From: Variovorax sp. PBL-H6
GTDB taxonomy: Bacteria > Pseudomonadota > Gammaproteobacteria > Burkholderiales > Burkholderiaceae_C
Direction of reading: 5' to 3'
Assembly (NCBI RefSeq): GCF_901827155.1
Contig: NZ_LR594659.1
Coordinates: 1,116,001 to 1,180,000 of the forward strand
DNA: 64,000 nt
How positions within the stretch are numbered: position 1 is the stretch's first letter; the number at the start of each line of letters is the position of its first letter. The notes below the pieces were generated by a model that was not told the origin of the DNA, did not search any database, and saw nothing but the letters and a program-made list of their open reading frames with translations. Shown piece by piece: positions 52,033 through 60,840 of this stretch. A program made the position numbers and the translations under genes.

Positions 52033-53427
52033 ATGATTGAATCTGCCAACGCGCGGTCCGACACGTCCTCCGTGCATCCCGTCGACGAGATCCTGCCGCT
52101 GCCCAAGATGGGCACGCTGGCGCTGCAGCACGTGCTGGTGATGTACGCCGGCGCCATCGCGGTGCCGCTCATCATCGGCGGCGCGCTCAAGCTCCCCAAG
52201 GGGGACATTGCCTTCCTGATCTCGGCCGACCTGTTCTGCTGCGGCCTGGTGACCATCCTCCAGTGCGTGGGCATCGGCAAGGTGGGCATCCGCCTGCCGA
52301 TGATGATGGGCGTCACCTTCACGGCCATCGCGCCCATCATCACGGCCGGGTCCAATCCGGATCTCGGCTTGCGCGCGGTGTTCGGGGCGGTGATCGTTGC
52401 CGGCCTCTTCACGCTGATGGTCGCGGGACAGGTCGGCAAGATGGTGCGATGGTTCCCGCCCGTGGTCACGGGCACGGTGGTGCTCGTCATCGGCATCTCG
52501 CTGATGCGCGTGGGCATCAACTGGGCAGCCGGCGGCAGTCCGACCCTTTCGAGCCCGACCGGCCCGATTCCCAATCCGAACTACGGCGTGCCGATGCACC
52601 TGGCGATCTCCGGCGTGGTGCTGCTCACCATCCTGTTCATCATCGCCACCTGCAAGGGCTTCCTGTGCAACATCGCGGTGCTGCTGGGCATTGCAACCGG
52701 CTTCGTCATCGCGCTGGTGCTGGGCCAGGTGAGCTTCGCCGGGCTGGCCACTGCGTCGTGGGTCCAGGTCATCACGCCCTTCCACTTCGGGCTGCCGACC
52801 TTCGACCTGATGACTTCCGTCACGCTGTGCGTGGTGATGGTGGTCATCATGGTGGAGGGCGTCGGGCAGTTCCTCGCGCTCAGCGAAGTCGTGGGGCGTC
52901 CGCTGCAGAAGGACGACGTGGCGCGCGGGCTGCGCGCCGACGGCGTGGGCGCGATCGTGGGCGGGGTGTTCAACACCTTCACCTACACCTCCTACGCGCA
53001 GAACATCGGCCTGGTGCAGGTCACCGGCGTGCGCAGCCGCTGGGTGTGCGCGGCGGCGGGCGTGCTGCTGATGGTGCTGGGCTGCCTGCCCAAGCTCGCC
53101 GTGCTGGCCGCCTCGATCCCGCAGTACGCGCTCGGCGGGGCGGCGCTGGTGATGTTCGGCATGGTGGCGGCCACCGGCATCCGCATCCTCGGACACGTGG
53201 ACTTCGTGGGCAACAAGAAGAATCCGTACATCGTGGCGGTCAGCCTGGCGCTGGGCATGATCCCGCTGGTGGCCGACCGCTTCTTCGTGCAGCTGCCGGA
53301 CCTGCTGGCCCGTTTCTGCCAGAACGGCATCCTGCTGGGCACGCTCGCGGCCGTGCTGCTGAACCTGCTGTTCAATACCCGCGAGTCGACCCATCCGTCG
53401 ACCAGCGTCGCGCGCGGAGTCGCCTGA
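52033..53427 (+). CDS. NCS2 family nucleobase permease
   Basis: The 464-residue carrier has twelve or more helices and the NCS2 hallmarks ALQHVLVMYAGAIAVPLI (QH motif in TM1) and NTFTYTSYAQNIGLVQVTGVRSR in TM10. In TM8 the usual ESxGD-type motif is EGVGQFLALSEVVGRPL, with Gln in place of Asp, so specificity may differ from classic xanthine carriers. It would import a purine-, pyrimidine- or related N-heterocycle by proton symport. It follows ubiD by 34 nt with GGAGACAAGCACC before the start. Confidence 0.9.
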   Translation: MIESANARSDTSSVHPVDEILPLPKMGTLALQHVLVMYAGAIAVPLIIGGALKLPKGDIAFLISADLFCCGLVTILQCVGIGKVGIRLPMMMGVTFTAIAPIITAGSNPDLGLRAVFGAVIVAGLFTLMVAGQVGKMVRWFPPVVTGTVVLVIGISLMRVGINWAAGGSPTLSSPTGPIPNPNYGVPMHLAISGVVLLTILFIIATCKGFLCNIAVLLGIATGFVIALVLGQVSFAGLATASWVQVITPFHFGLPTFDLMTSVTLCVVMVVIMVEGVGQFLALSEVVGRPLQKDDVARGLRADGVGAIVGGVFNTFTYTSYAQNIGLVQVTGVRSRWVCAAAGVLLMVLGCLPKLAVLAASIPQYALGGAALVMFGMVAATGIRILGHVDFVGNKKNPYIVAVSLALGMIPLVADRFFVQLPDLLARFCQNGILLGTLAAVLLNLLFNTRESTHPSTSVARGVA

Positions 53428-53428
53428 G

Positions 53429-55048
53429 GTGGGCGCGCATCTGCGCAGCGCGGCCGGTGCACTCGCCGGGCCGCAGCTGGAGCTCGCCGGTATCCGCAAG
53501 GTCTACGCCTCGGTGGTCGCCAACGACGGCATCGACCTGGTGGTGCAGCCCGGCGAGATCCACGCGATCCTCGGGGAGAACGGCGCGGGCAAGTCCACGC
53601 TGATGAAGATCATCTACGGCGTGACCGCGCCGACCGCGGGCGAGATCCGCTGGCGCGGCGAGCGCGTGGCGATCGGCAGTCCGAGCCGCGCGCGCAGCCT
53701 GGGCATCGGCATGGTGTTCCAGCACTTCGTGCTGTTCGAGACGCTGACGGTCGTGCAGAACGTGGCGCTCGCGCTGCCCGGCCGGCCCGACCTGGACGAC
53801 CTGGCGCAGCGCATCGACGCCGTCGGCCGCCGCTACGGGTTGCCGGTGGACCCGCGCCGCTGGGTGCATTCGCTGTCGGTCGGCGAGCGCCAGCGCGTGG
53901 AGATCATCCGCTGCCTGCTTCAGAACCCGCGCCTGCTCATCATGGACGAGCCCACCTCGGTGCTCACGCCTCAGGCGGTGCGCAAGCTGTTCGAGACGCT
54001 GCGCCAGTTGGCCGACGAGGGCTGCAGCATCCTCTACATCAGCCACAAGCTCGACGAGGTGCGCGAGCTCTGCCACAACGCCACCGTGCTGCGCGGCGGG
54101 CGGGTCACGGGCCACTGCGTGCCCGCATGCGAGACGCCGGCCTCCATGGCCCGGATGATGATCGGCAAGGAACTGACGGCCTGCAGGCGCGGCGTGCCAG
54201 CCGAGCCCGGCGAGGTGCGGCTCGCGCTGCACGCGCTCACCCAGCGCGCGCAGCATCCCTTCGGCGTCGCGTTGCGGGACGTGGGGCTGGAGGTGCGCGC
54301 GGGCGAGATCGTCGGCATCGCCGGCGTGTCGGGCAACGGCCAGCAGGAACTGCTGCAGGCCCTGTCCGGCGAGGCGCCGTTGCCGCGCGCGGCGGCCGCT
54401 TCCGTGTCGCTGGACGGCCGGCCGGTGGGCCACCTGGGCAGCGGTGCTCGCCGTGCGCGTGGCCTGGGCTTCGTGCCGGAGGAGCGGCTGGGCCGCGGCG
54501 CCGTGCCGGCGATGAGCCTGGCCGACAACGCGTTGCTGACCGCGCACCGGCAAGGCCTGGTCAGGCGCGGCCTGGTCAGGCGCGGCGCGGTGCGGGCCTT
54601 CGCGCAGCGCTGCATCGCCGACTTCTCGGTCAAGTGTGCAGGTCCGCAGGCACACGCCGAGGCCCTGTCGGGCGGCAACCTGCAGAAGTTCATCGTGGGG
54701 CGCGAGCTGCTGCAACGCCCGCGCGTGCTCGTCGCCGCGCAGCCTACGTGGGGCGTGGACGTGGGGGCGGCGGCCTTCATTCGCCAGTCGTTGATCGCCC
54801 TGCGCGACGCGGGCGCCGCACTGCTGGTGGTGTCGGAAGAACTCGACGAGCTGTTCGAGGTCTGCGACCGCATCGCGGTCATGGCCAACGGACGGCTGTC
54901 GCCCGCCGTGCCCACGCAGCAGACCGACGTGGAGACGATCGGCTTGTGGATGAGCGGCATGTGGCCCGAGGCCGGCGCCGCGACCGCGACCGTGTCGCCG
55001 CGCACGCCTGCAACCGATGCGGAGGTGCGCCATGTGGCCCAGGCTTGA
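53429..55048 (+). CDS. ABC transporter ATPase, fused double domain (nucleoside/BMP type)
   Basis: The 539-residue protein holds two ABC ATPase domains. The first has Walker A GENGAGKST, signature SLSVGERQRVEI and Walker B LLIMDEPTS. The second has Walker A GVSGNGQQE (degenerate) and signature LSGGNLQKFIVGREL, with AAQPTWGVDVG at the Walker B position. This is the layout of sugar and BMP-type nucleoside importers. The start is a GTG one base after the permease stop; GGAG lies about 11 nt before. It contains a 15-bp tandem repeat in the second domain. Confidence 0.9.
   Translation: MGAHLRSAAGALAGPQLELAGIRKVYASVVANDGIDLVVQPGEIHAILGENGAGKSTLMKIIYGVTAPTAGEIRWRGERVAIGSPSRARSLGIGMVFQHFVLFETLTVVQNVALALPGRPDLDDLAQRIDAVGRRYGLPVDPRRWVHSLSVGERQRVEIIRCLLQNPRLLIMDEPTSVLTPQAVRKLFETLRQLADEGCSILYISHKLDEVRELCHNATVLRGGRVTGHCVPACETPASMARMMIGKELTACRRGVPAEPGEVRLALHALTQRAQHPFGVALRDVGLEVRAGEIVGIAGVSGNGQQELLQALSGEAPLPRAAAASVSLDGRPVGHLGSGARRARGLGFVPEERLGRGAVPAMSLADNALLTAHRQGLVRRGLVRRGAVRAFAQRCIADFSVKCAGPQAHAEALSGGNLQKFIVGRELLQRPRVLVAAQPTWGVDVGAAAFIRQSLIALRDAGAALLVVSEELDELFEVCDRIAVMANGRLSPAVPTQQTDVETIGLWMSGMWPEAGAATATVSPRTPATDAEVRHVAQA
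54556..54585 (+). repeat. 15-bp tandem duplication within the ABC ATPase
   Basis: CCTGGTCAGGCGCGG occurs twice in direct succession, adding LVRRG twice in a row (LVRRGLVRRG) between the domain-2 Walker A and signature motifs. It keeps the frame and looks like a recent slippage event. Confidence 0.85.
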
Positions 55049-56123
55049 GGCGCGTCCCGAGGCTTCGCGCCGCATGCGCTGGCTCTCGCCGCTGCTGGCG
55101 ATGGGGCTGACGATGGCAGGCGGGCTGGCATTGTTCGCCGCGCTCGGTCAGAACCCCCTGGTGGGTTTCAGGGTGTACTTCCTGCAGCCGCTGGGCGACC
55201 TGTATGGCCTGAGCGAGCTGCTCTTGAAGGCCACGCCGCTGATGCTGATCGGCATCGGGCTGGCAGCCGGCTTTCGCGCGGGCGTGTGGAACATCGGCGC
55301 GGAGGGCCAGTTCATCCTCGGAGCACTGTGCGCGAGCGCCGTCGCACTGCGCGTCGGCGATGCGGCGGCCCCGTGGGCAATGCCTGCCATGGTGCTCGCC
55401 GGTGCGCTCGGCGGCGCCCTGTGGGCGGCCATACCGGCATGGCTTCGCACCCGCTGGGGCACCAACGAGATCCTGGTGTCGCTGATGCTGGTCTACGTGG
55501 CGCAGCTGCTGGCGTCCTGGCTCATCTACGGCCCCTGGAAGGACCCGGGCGGCTACAACTTCCCGCAGACCCGCAGCTTCGGCGACAGCGCGCTGCTGCC
55601 GATCCTGGTGGAGGGCACGCGCCTGCACGCGGGCTTCCTGCTGGCGCTCGCGGCGCTGCTGGGGGGCTACGTGTTCCTGCAGCTGAGCTTCCAGGGCTTC
55701 CAGCTCCAGGTGGCGGGCCAGGCCGGGCAGGCCGGGCGCTATGCCGGCTTTTCCGCTCGGCGCGCAGTCTGGGTCGGGCTGCTGGGCGGCGGCCTGCTGG
55801 CCGGCATCGCGGGCATGACCGAAGTGGCCGGGCCGATGGGGCAGCTCACCGCCCAGGTGTCCGCCGGCTATGGCTTCGCGGCCATCATCGTCGCCTTCGT
55901 CGGCCGGCTGCATCCGGCCGGCATCTTCGGTGCCAGCCTGCTGATGGCGCTGCTCTTCCTGGGCGGCGAGCAGGCGCAGCAGCACCTGAACCTGCCCTCG
56001 TCGATCTCGAAGGTGTTCCAGGGGATGCTGTTGTTCTTCCTCCTGGCTTCCGATCTTTTCATCGGCTATCGGCTGCGCTGGGAGCGCATCGCCTGGAGGA
56101 GGTTCGCATGGACTCGTCGCTGA
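55032..56123 (+). CDS. ABC transporter permease 1 (BMP/nucleoside type)
   Basis: The 363-residue membrane protein has about nine hydrophobic helices. IGLAAGFRAGVWNIGAEGQFILGAL is the conserved permease motif, and TNEILVSLMLVYVAQLL lies further on. GGAGGTGCGCC gives an excellent ribosome site for the ATG inside the end of the ATPase gene; a slightly earlier start is possible. It forms a heteromeric channel with the next gene's product. Confidence 0.9.
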   Translation: MWPRLEARPEASRRMRWLSPLLAMGLTMAGGLALFAALGQNPLVGFRVYFLQPLGDLYGLSELLLKATPLMLIGIGLAAGFRAGVWNIGAEGQFILGALCASAVALRVGDAAAPWAMPAMVLAGALGGALWAAIPAWLRTRWGTNEILVSLMLVYVAQLLASWLIYGPWKDPGGYNFPQTRSFGDSALLPILVEGTRLHAGFLLALAALLGGYVFLQLSFQGFQLQVAGQAGQAGRYAGFSARRAVWVGLLGGGLLAGIAGMTEVAGPMGQLTAQVSAGYGFAAIIVAFVGRLHPAGIFGASLLMALLFLGGEQAQQHLNLPSSISKVFQGMLLFFLLASDLFIGYRLRWERIAWRRFAWTRR

Positions 56124-57040
56124 TCGCCTCCGTCATCGCCGCCACGCTGGTGGCCGGCACGCCGCTGATCATCGTGGCCCTCGGCGAGCTGGTCACCGAA
56201 CGCGCCGGGGTGCTCAACCTGGGCGCCGAGGGGATGATGGCCGTCGGCGCCGTCGCCGGCTTCGCTGCGGCCCATGCGGGGGCCTATCCATGGCTGGCCG
56301 CGGCCATGGGCATGGCTGCAGGCGCCGCGATGGCGCTGCTGTTCGGCTATCTGGCGCTGACGATGCAGGCCAACCAGGTGGCCTCGGGGCTGGCGCTGGC
56401 GATCTTCGGCGTCGGCCTCGCGGCCTTCTTCGGCAAGTCCTACGAGTCGGCACCGCTGCCCGCGGTGCCCCCGCTGCGCATCCCCGGGCTGGCAGACCTG
56501 CCGCTGATCGGGCCGGCGCTGTTCAACCAGCAGGTGCTGGTGTACGTGTCGTGGCTGCTGGTCGCGGGCACGGCCTGGTTCCTCGAGCGCAGCCGCGCCG
56601 GGCTGGTGCTGCGTGCGGTGGGCGAGTCGCCCTCCGCGGCGCATGCGGTCGGCTATCCGGTGATCGCCATCCGCTATGCGGCGGTGGCCTTCGGCGGCGC
56701 GATGGCGGGGCTGGGCGGGGCGTTCCTCTCGGTGTTCTACACGCCGCTGTGGTCCGAAGGCATGGTGGCCGGGCGGGGCTGGATCGCGCTGGCGCTGGTG
56801 GTCTTCGCGACCTGGCGGCCGCTGCGCGTGATGCTGGGCGCTTACCTGTTCGGTGGCGTGCTGGTGTCGCAGCTGTTCGTGCAGGGTGCCGGGCTGCGCA
56901 TCGAGGTCCCGGCGCAACTGCTGTCCGCGCTGCCGTACCTGGCCACCATCGGCGTGCTGGTGCTGATCTCGCGCAACCCCGCCGCGATCCGGCTGAACTC
57001 GCCGGCGTCTCTCGGGCGGGCCTTCCGGCCCGACCGCTGA
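56108..57040 (+). CDS. ABC transporter permease 2 (BMP/nucleoside type)
   Basis: The 310-residue partner permease has ALGELVTERAGVLNLGAEGMM, the typical motif of this family, and VGESPSAAHAVGYPV near the ATPase contact. It overlaps permease 1 by 16 nt and has GGAGGAGGTTCGC before its ATG. Together with the ATPase and the BMP receptor it completes an importer. Confidence 0.9.
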   Translation: MDSSLIASVIAATLVAGTPLIIVALGELVTERAGVLNLGAEGMMAVGAVAGFAAAHAGAYPWLAAAMGMAAGAAMALLFGYLALTMQANQVASGLALAIFGVGLAAFFGKSYESAPLPAVPPLRIPGLADLPLIGPALFNQQVLVYVSWLLVAGTAWFLERSRAGLVLRAVGESPSAAHAVGYPVIAIRYAAVAFGGAMAGLGGAFLSVFYTPLWSEGMVAGRGWIALALVVFATWRPLRVMLGAYLFGGVLVSQLFVQGAGLRIEVPAQLLSALPYLATIGVLVLISRNPAAIRLNSPASLGRAFRPDR

Positions 57041-57076
57041 TTTCTCGCTCGTTCCATCACACACGGAGACAACCCG

Positions 57077-58177
57077 ATGACACCAGGACTATTGCTCGCG
57101 CGCCGCAAGGCCCGCCGATTCTTCTTGACAGCCGGCCTGCTGGCGTCGCTGGGTGCGACCGCATCCGCAAGCGAGCCGCTGCAGACCTGCTTCCTCTATT
57201 CGAATCCGATCGGCGAGAGCGGCTGGACCTACCAGCACGAGCTGGCCCGCAAGGAACTGGTCGCCGCCATGGGCGATCGCATCACCACCAAGTATGTCGA
57301 GAACATCGCCGAGGGGCCGGATGCCGAGCGCGTGATCCGCAACTTCGTGCAGGAGGGCTGCAAGCTGATCTTCACGCCGTCCTTCGGCTTTATGGAGCCG
57401 ACCCTCAAGGTGGCACGCCAGGCGCCGAAGGTGATCTTCATGAACGGCACCGGCTACAAGACCACGGCGAACGTCGGCGTGTACAACGCGCGCTACTACG
57501 AGGGCCGCTACCTGGAAGGCGTCATCGCCGGTTCCATGAGCAAGAGCGGCGTGGTCGGCTACGTGGGTGCCTTCCCGATCCCGGAGGTGCTGCAGGGCGT
57601 GAACGCGTTCGCGCAAGGCATGCGCAGCGTGAACCCGAAGGCGCAGCTCCGGCTCATCTGGGTCAACGCCTGGTACGACCCGGGGCGCGAGCGCGATGCG
57701 GCCAATGCGCTGGTGAAGCTCGGCGCGGACACGCTGGCCTACGCGACTTCGGGCGTGTCGATCGTCGCCACCGGCGAGGAGAAGGGCGTCTACACGCTCG
57801 GCTACTACTCCGACATGTCGCGCTTCGGCCCGAAGACGAACCTCACCTCCGTGGTGCAGAACTGGGGTGGCTACTACATCAAGGTGGTGGAGGACGTGCT
57901 GGCGGGGCGCTGGAAGTCCGACAACGTGATGGGCGGGCTGCGCGAAGGAATGATCAGGATGGCGCCGCTCAACCCCGCGCTGCCGGCCGACCTGCGCGAG
58001 AAGGTGGGCCGCCTCGAGAAGGACATCGCCGAAGGGCGGCTGCATCCCTTCGCCGGGCCGGTGCTCGACCAGGAAGGCAAGGTGCGCGTACCGGCCGGTC
58101 AAACCATCTCGGCGGCCGACCTGGCCGGCATGAACTACCTGGTGCAGGGCGTCGAAGGCCTGTTGCCCAAGCCATGA
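57077..58177 (+). CDS. BMP family ABC transporter substrate-binding protein
   Basis: The 366-residue receptor has a signal peptide ending near ASAS and the BMP/PnrA fold: YSNPIGESGWTYQHELARK, IRNFVQEGCKLIFTPSFGF, RYYEGRYLEGVIAGSMSK and NVMGGLREGMIRMAP. BMP receptors bind purine nucleosides or related bases. In this cluster the ligand may be the same heterocycle as for the NCS2 permease or a nucleoside form of it. Confidence 0.9.
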   Translation: MTPGLLLARRKARRFFLTAGLLASLGATASASEPLQTCFLYSNPIGESGWTYQHELARKELVAAMGDRITTKYVENIAEGPDAERVIRNFVQEGCKLIFTPSFGFMEPTLKVARQAPKVIFMNGTGYKTTANVGVYNARYYEGRYLEGVIAGSMSKSGVVGYVGAFPIPEVLQGVNAFAQGMRSVNPKAQLRLIWVNAWYDPGRERDAANALVKLGADTLAYATSGVSIVATGEEKGVYTLGYYSDMSRFGPKTNLTSVVQNWGGYYIKVVEDVLAGRWKSDNVMGGLREGMIRMAPLNPALPADLREKVGRLEKDIAEGRLHPFAGPVLDQEGKVRVPAGQTISAADLAGMNYLVQGVEGLLPKP

Positions 58178-59592
58178 CCCAGCGCTTGCTGATCACGAAT
58201 GCCCACAGCCTGTTCACCGGGCTGCGCGGCGCCCCGGCGCGCAGCGGCGCCACCGACCTGCGCATCGCCGACGGCCTCATCACCGAAATGGGCCGCGGCC
58301 TTCGCGCGGACGTTGGCGAGCGCGTGCTGGACGCGAGCGACTGCGTGATCTACCCGGGCTGGGTCAACACCCACCATCACCTCTTCCAGTCGCTGCTCAA
58401 GGGCGTGCCGGCGGGCATCGACGCCACGCTCAGCCCTTGGCTGCAGGCCGTGCCCTTCGCCTTCCGTCGCGCTTTCGACGAACAGCGCCTGCGCATCGCC
58501 GCGCGCATCGGCCTGGTGGAACTGCTGCGCTCGGGCTGCACCACCGTGGCCGACCACCACTACCTGTTCCAGCCTGGCGCCGACCACGACGCGGCGGCGC
58601 TGCTGTTCGAGGAGGCAGAGGCGCTCGGCATGCGTTTCATGCTGCTGCGCGGCGGTGCCACCGTCACGCGACAGCTCGAGGACAGCGAACGCCTGCACCA
58701 GGCGCCCGAGACGCTCGACCAGATGCTCGCCGCCGTCGAGCAGACCGCGGCGCGTTTCCACCAGCACGGCCCCTTCGCGCACCGCCGCGTCGCGATGGCG
58801 CCCACCTCGGTGCACGTGTCGCTCCCGCGCGAGCACCTCAAGGTGGTGGCACGCGCCGCACGGGCCCTCGGCGTGCCGCTGCACAGCCACATGTCGGAGT
58901 CGGTCGCGTACATCGAGTACTGCCGCGAGGTGCACCGCTGCCTGCCGATCGAGTACCTCGCGGACAACGAATGGCTCGGGCCGGACGTGTGGCTCGCGCA
59001 CCTGGTCCACCTGGCGCCCGCCGAGATGAAGATGCTGGGCGACAGCGGCACCGGCATCGCGCACTGCCCGCAGAGCAATGCGCGCCTGGCCGACGGGATC
59101 GCACCTGCGCCGGCGCTGGATCGCCTGGGTGCGCGGGTGTCGATCGGGGTCGATGGCGCGGCTTCGAACGAGGCCGCCGACATGATCAGCGAGCTGCATT
59201 TCGCCTGGCTGGTGCATCGCGCCCAGGCCGGTGCGCTGTCACGGCCGCGCCCGGAAGGCGAGGGCGAAACCGGCGCCGATGCGGTGACGGTGGAGCAGAT
59301 CGTGCACTGGGCCACGGCCGGCGGCGCCGGCGTGCTCGGCTTCGAGGGGGTCGGCACGCTGCAGGTGGGCCAGGCGGCCGACCTCGCCGTCTTCGACCTG
59401 GACGACCCGCGCTACTTCGGCCTGCATGATCCGGCGATCGGCCCGATCGTGAGCGGGGGCCGGCCGCGCCTGCGCTGGCTGCTGTGCGCCGGCGACGTGG
59501 CCGTGGAGGACGATGGCATCCCCGGGTTGGACCTGGCGCGGCTGCGCGCGCAGGCCGGGGAGGCGGTGCGCACGCTGGTGCGGGCCGGCTGA
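58174..59592 (+). CDS. Amidohydrolase, 8-oxoguanine deaminase/AtzA-like
   Basis: The 472-residue protein belongs to the cytosine/guanine/chlorohydrolase group of amidohydrolases. Metal ligands are H67 and H69 (NTHHHLFQS), His in HSHMSES, His in LAHLVHLAP, and Asp in IGVDGAASNE. These match 8-oxoguanine deaminase and hydroxyatrazine hydrolases, which remove amino or alkylamino groups from N-heterocycles with Zn2+ or Fe2+. The start overlaps the receptor stop. It supports a nitrogen-heterocycle as the substrate of this region. Confidence 0.88.
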   Translation: MTQRLLITNAHSLFTGLRGAPARSGATDLRIADGLITEMGRGLRADVGERVLDASDCVIYPGWVNTHHHLFQSLLKGVPAGIDATLSPWLQAVPFAFRRAFDEQRLRIAARIGLVELLRSGCTTVADHHYLFQPGADHDAAALLFEEAEALGMRFMLLRGGATVTRQLEDSERLHQAPETLDQMLAAVEQTAARFHQHGPFAHRRVAMAPTSVHVSLPREHLKVVARAARALGVPLHSHMSESVAYIEYCREVHRCLPIEYLADNEWLGPDVWLAHLVHLAPAEMKMLGDSGTGIAHCPQSNARLADGIAPAPALDRLGARVSIGVDGAASNEAADMISELHFAWLVHRAQAGALSRPRPEGEGETGADAVTVEQIVHWATAGGAGVLGFEGVGTLQVGQAADLAVFDLDDPRYFGLHDPAIGPIVSGGRPRLRWLLCAGDVAVEDDGIPGLDLARLRAQAGEAVRTLVRAG

Positions 59593-59615
59593 GCGCTCGG
59601 AAGCACTGGCATGCA

Positions 59616-59641
59616 GGTGATCTGCTTCTCGTCAGATCACC
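59616..59641. terminator. Hairpin between convergent genes
   Basis: GGTGATCTG and CAGATCACC form a 9-bp perfect stem with an 8-nt loop, lying between the deaminase stop and the end of the convergent CoA-transferase gene, whose stop codon is inside the stem. No T tract is present, so it is a possible bidirectional terminator only. Confidence 0.45.
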
Positions 59642-60840
59642 CGTCGCAGGCCCAGGCGCTCCAGTTCCTCCGGGCCGACGCCAAGCGTGCCGTACACCGC
59701 CGCGTTGTCCTGTCCCGTGCGCGGCCCCACGGCCGGGACGCCGGGCGTGCGACCGACGAAGCGTGGAACCACCGCCGGTGCCGGTATTGCGCCGAGTTCC
59801 GGGTCCTGGAGCTCGATGAGTGCGTTCCGGGCGCGCAGATGCGGGTCTTCCAGCACGTCCGCAATGGAATACACCTTGCTGAACGGCACCTCGTGGCGCT
59901 CGAGCCTGGCAGACAGCGCCTGCAGCGGCAGGCTCGAACACCAAGCGGCGACGATGTCGTCGATCTCCACGTGGTGCCTCGTGCGGTTCACGTTGGTGCT
60001 GAATCGCGGGTCGATCGCCAGGGAGGGCTGCTCCATGGCCGAGCAGAGACGCACGAAGATCGGATCGGACGAGCCGACCAGCGTCACCCAGGCGCCATCC
60101 GCGGTCCGGTACACATTGGAGGGCGCGGTGTACCCGGCGCGGGAGCCGGTGCGATCGCGCGCAGCCCCGGAAAACCGGTACTCCGCCGCGAGCGGGTCGA
60201 GCAGGCGGAGCAAGGCTTCGGTCGCCGAGAGGTCGATCTCCGAGCCGCGCTGTTCCTCGCGCGGCATGGCGTTGCGCTCGGCCAGCGCGGTGGCGATGGC
60301 GAATGCGCCGAACAGGCCCGCGATGGCATCCCCGAGCGGATAGTTCATGTGCTGCGGCGGCCCGGCGGCCTCGCCGCTGAGGTGCGTGAACCCGCTCATG
60401 GCCTCGAAGATGCGCGCGAAGCCGGGCTTGCGCGCGTAGGGCCCGGTCTGACCGAAGCCGGTCAGCCGCAGGACGATGAGCCGCGGATTGCGGGTGTGCA
60501 GCGTTGCCAGGTCGAGGCCCCAGTTGTCCAGCGTGCCGGTGCGGAAGTTCTCCACCAGCACGTCGAAGCCCTCGATCAGCCGAAGGAACAGGTCGCGCCC
60601 CTCGGCTTGCCGCACGTCGAGCGAGATACCTTTCTTGCCGCGGTTGGCGGTCTTCCAGAACAGCGCGTGACCTTCGTGCACGGGCGCCAGGCCTCGCAGC
60701 GCGTCGTTGCCCTGCGGCAGCTCGAGCTTGACGACCTCGGCGCCCATGTCGCCGCAGAGCGTGGACGAAAACGGCGCCGCCAGGACGGTCGCCATGTCCA
60801 GGATGCGGATGCCGCGAAGCGGATATTCGCTCTGCTGCAT
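59632..60840 (-). CDS. CaiB/BaiF family CoA-transferase
   Basis: The 402-residue family III CoA-transferase has YPLRGIRILDMATVLAAPFS at the N-terminus, GAEVVKLELPQGND and LVENFRTGTLDNWGLD in the CoA-binding region. It starts one base into the stop of the upstream Bug gene (TGATG). With two acyl-CoA dehydrogenases and a Bug receptor in one run, it probably activates an imported carboxylate. It is not close to the CaiB pair at the left end of the window. Confidence 0.9.
   Translation of the reverse strand: MQQSEYPLRGIRILDMATVLAAPFSSTLCGDMGAEVVKLELPQGNDALRGLAPVHEGHALFWKTANRGKKGISLDVRQAEGRDLFLRLIEGFDVLVENFRTGTLDNWGLDLATLHTRNPRLIVLRLTGFGQTGPYARKPGFARIFEAMSGFTHLSGEAAGPPQHMNYPLGDAIAGLFGAFAIATALAERNAMPREEQRGSEIDLSATEALLRLLDPLAAEYRFSGAARDRTGSRAGYTAPSNVYRTADGAWVTLVGSSDPIFVRLCSAMEQPSLAIDPRFSTNVNRTRHHVEIDDIVAAWCSSLPLQALSARLERHEVPFSKVYSIADVLEDPHLRARNALIELQDPELGAIPAPAVVPRFVGRTPGVPAVGPRTGQDNAAVYGTLGVGPEELERLGLRRVI

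Noticed and set aside
49593..52574. Very long open frame (993 codons) on the minus strand
   Set aside because: It is antisense to the amidohydrolase, UbiD and permease genes. Its translation shows no family motif and its start has no ribosome binding site.
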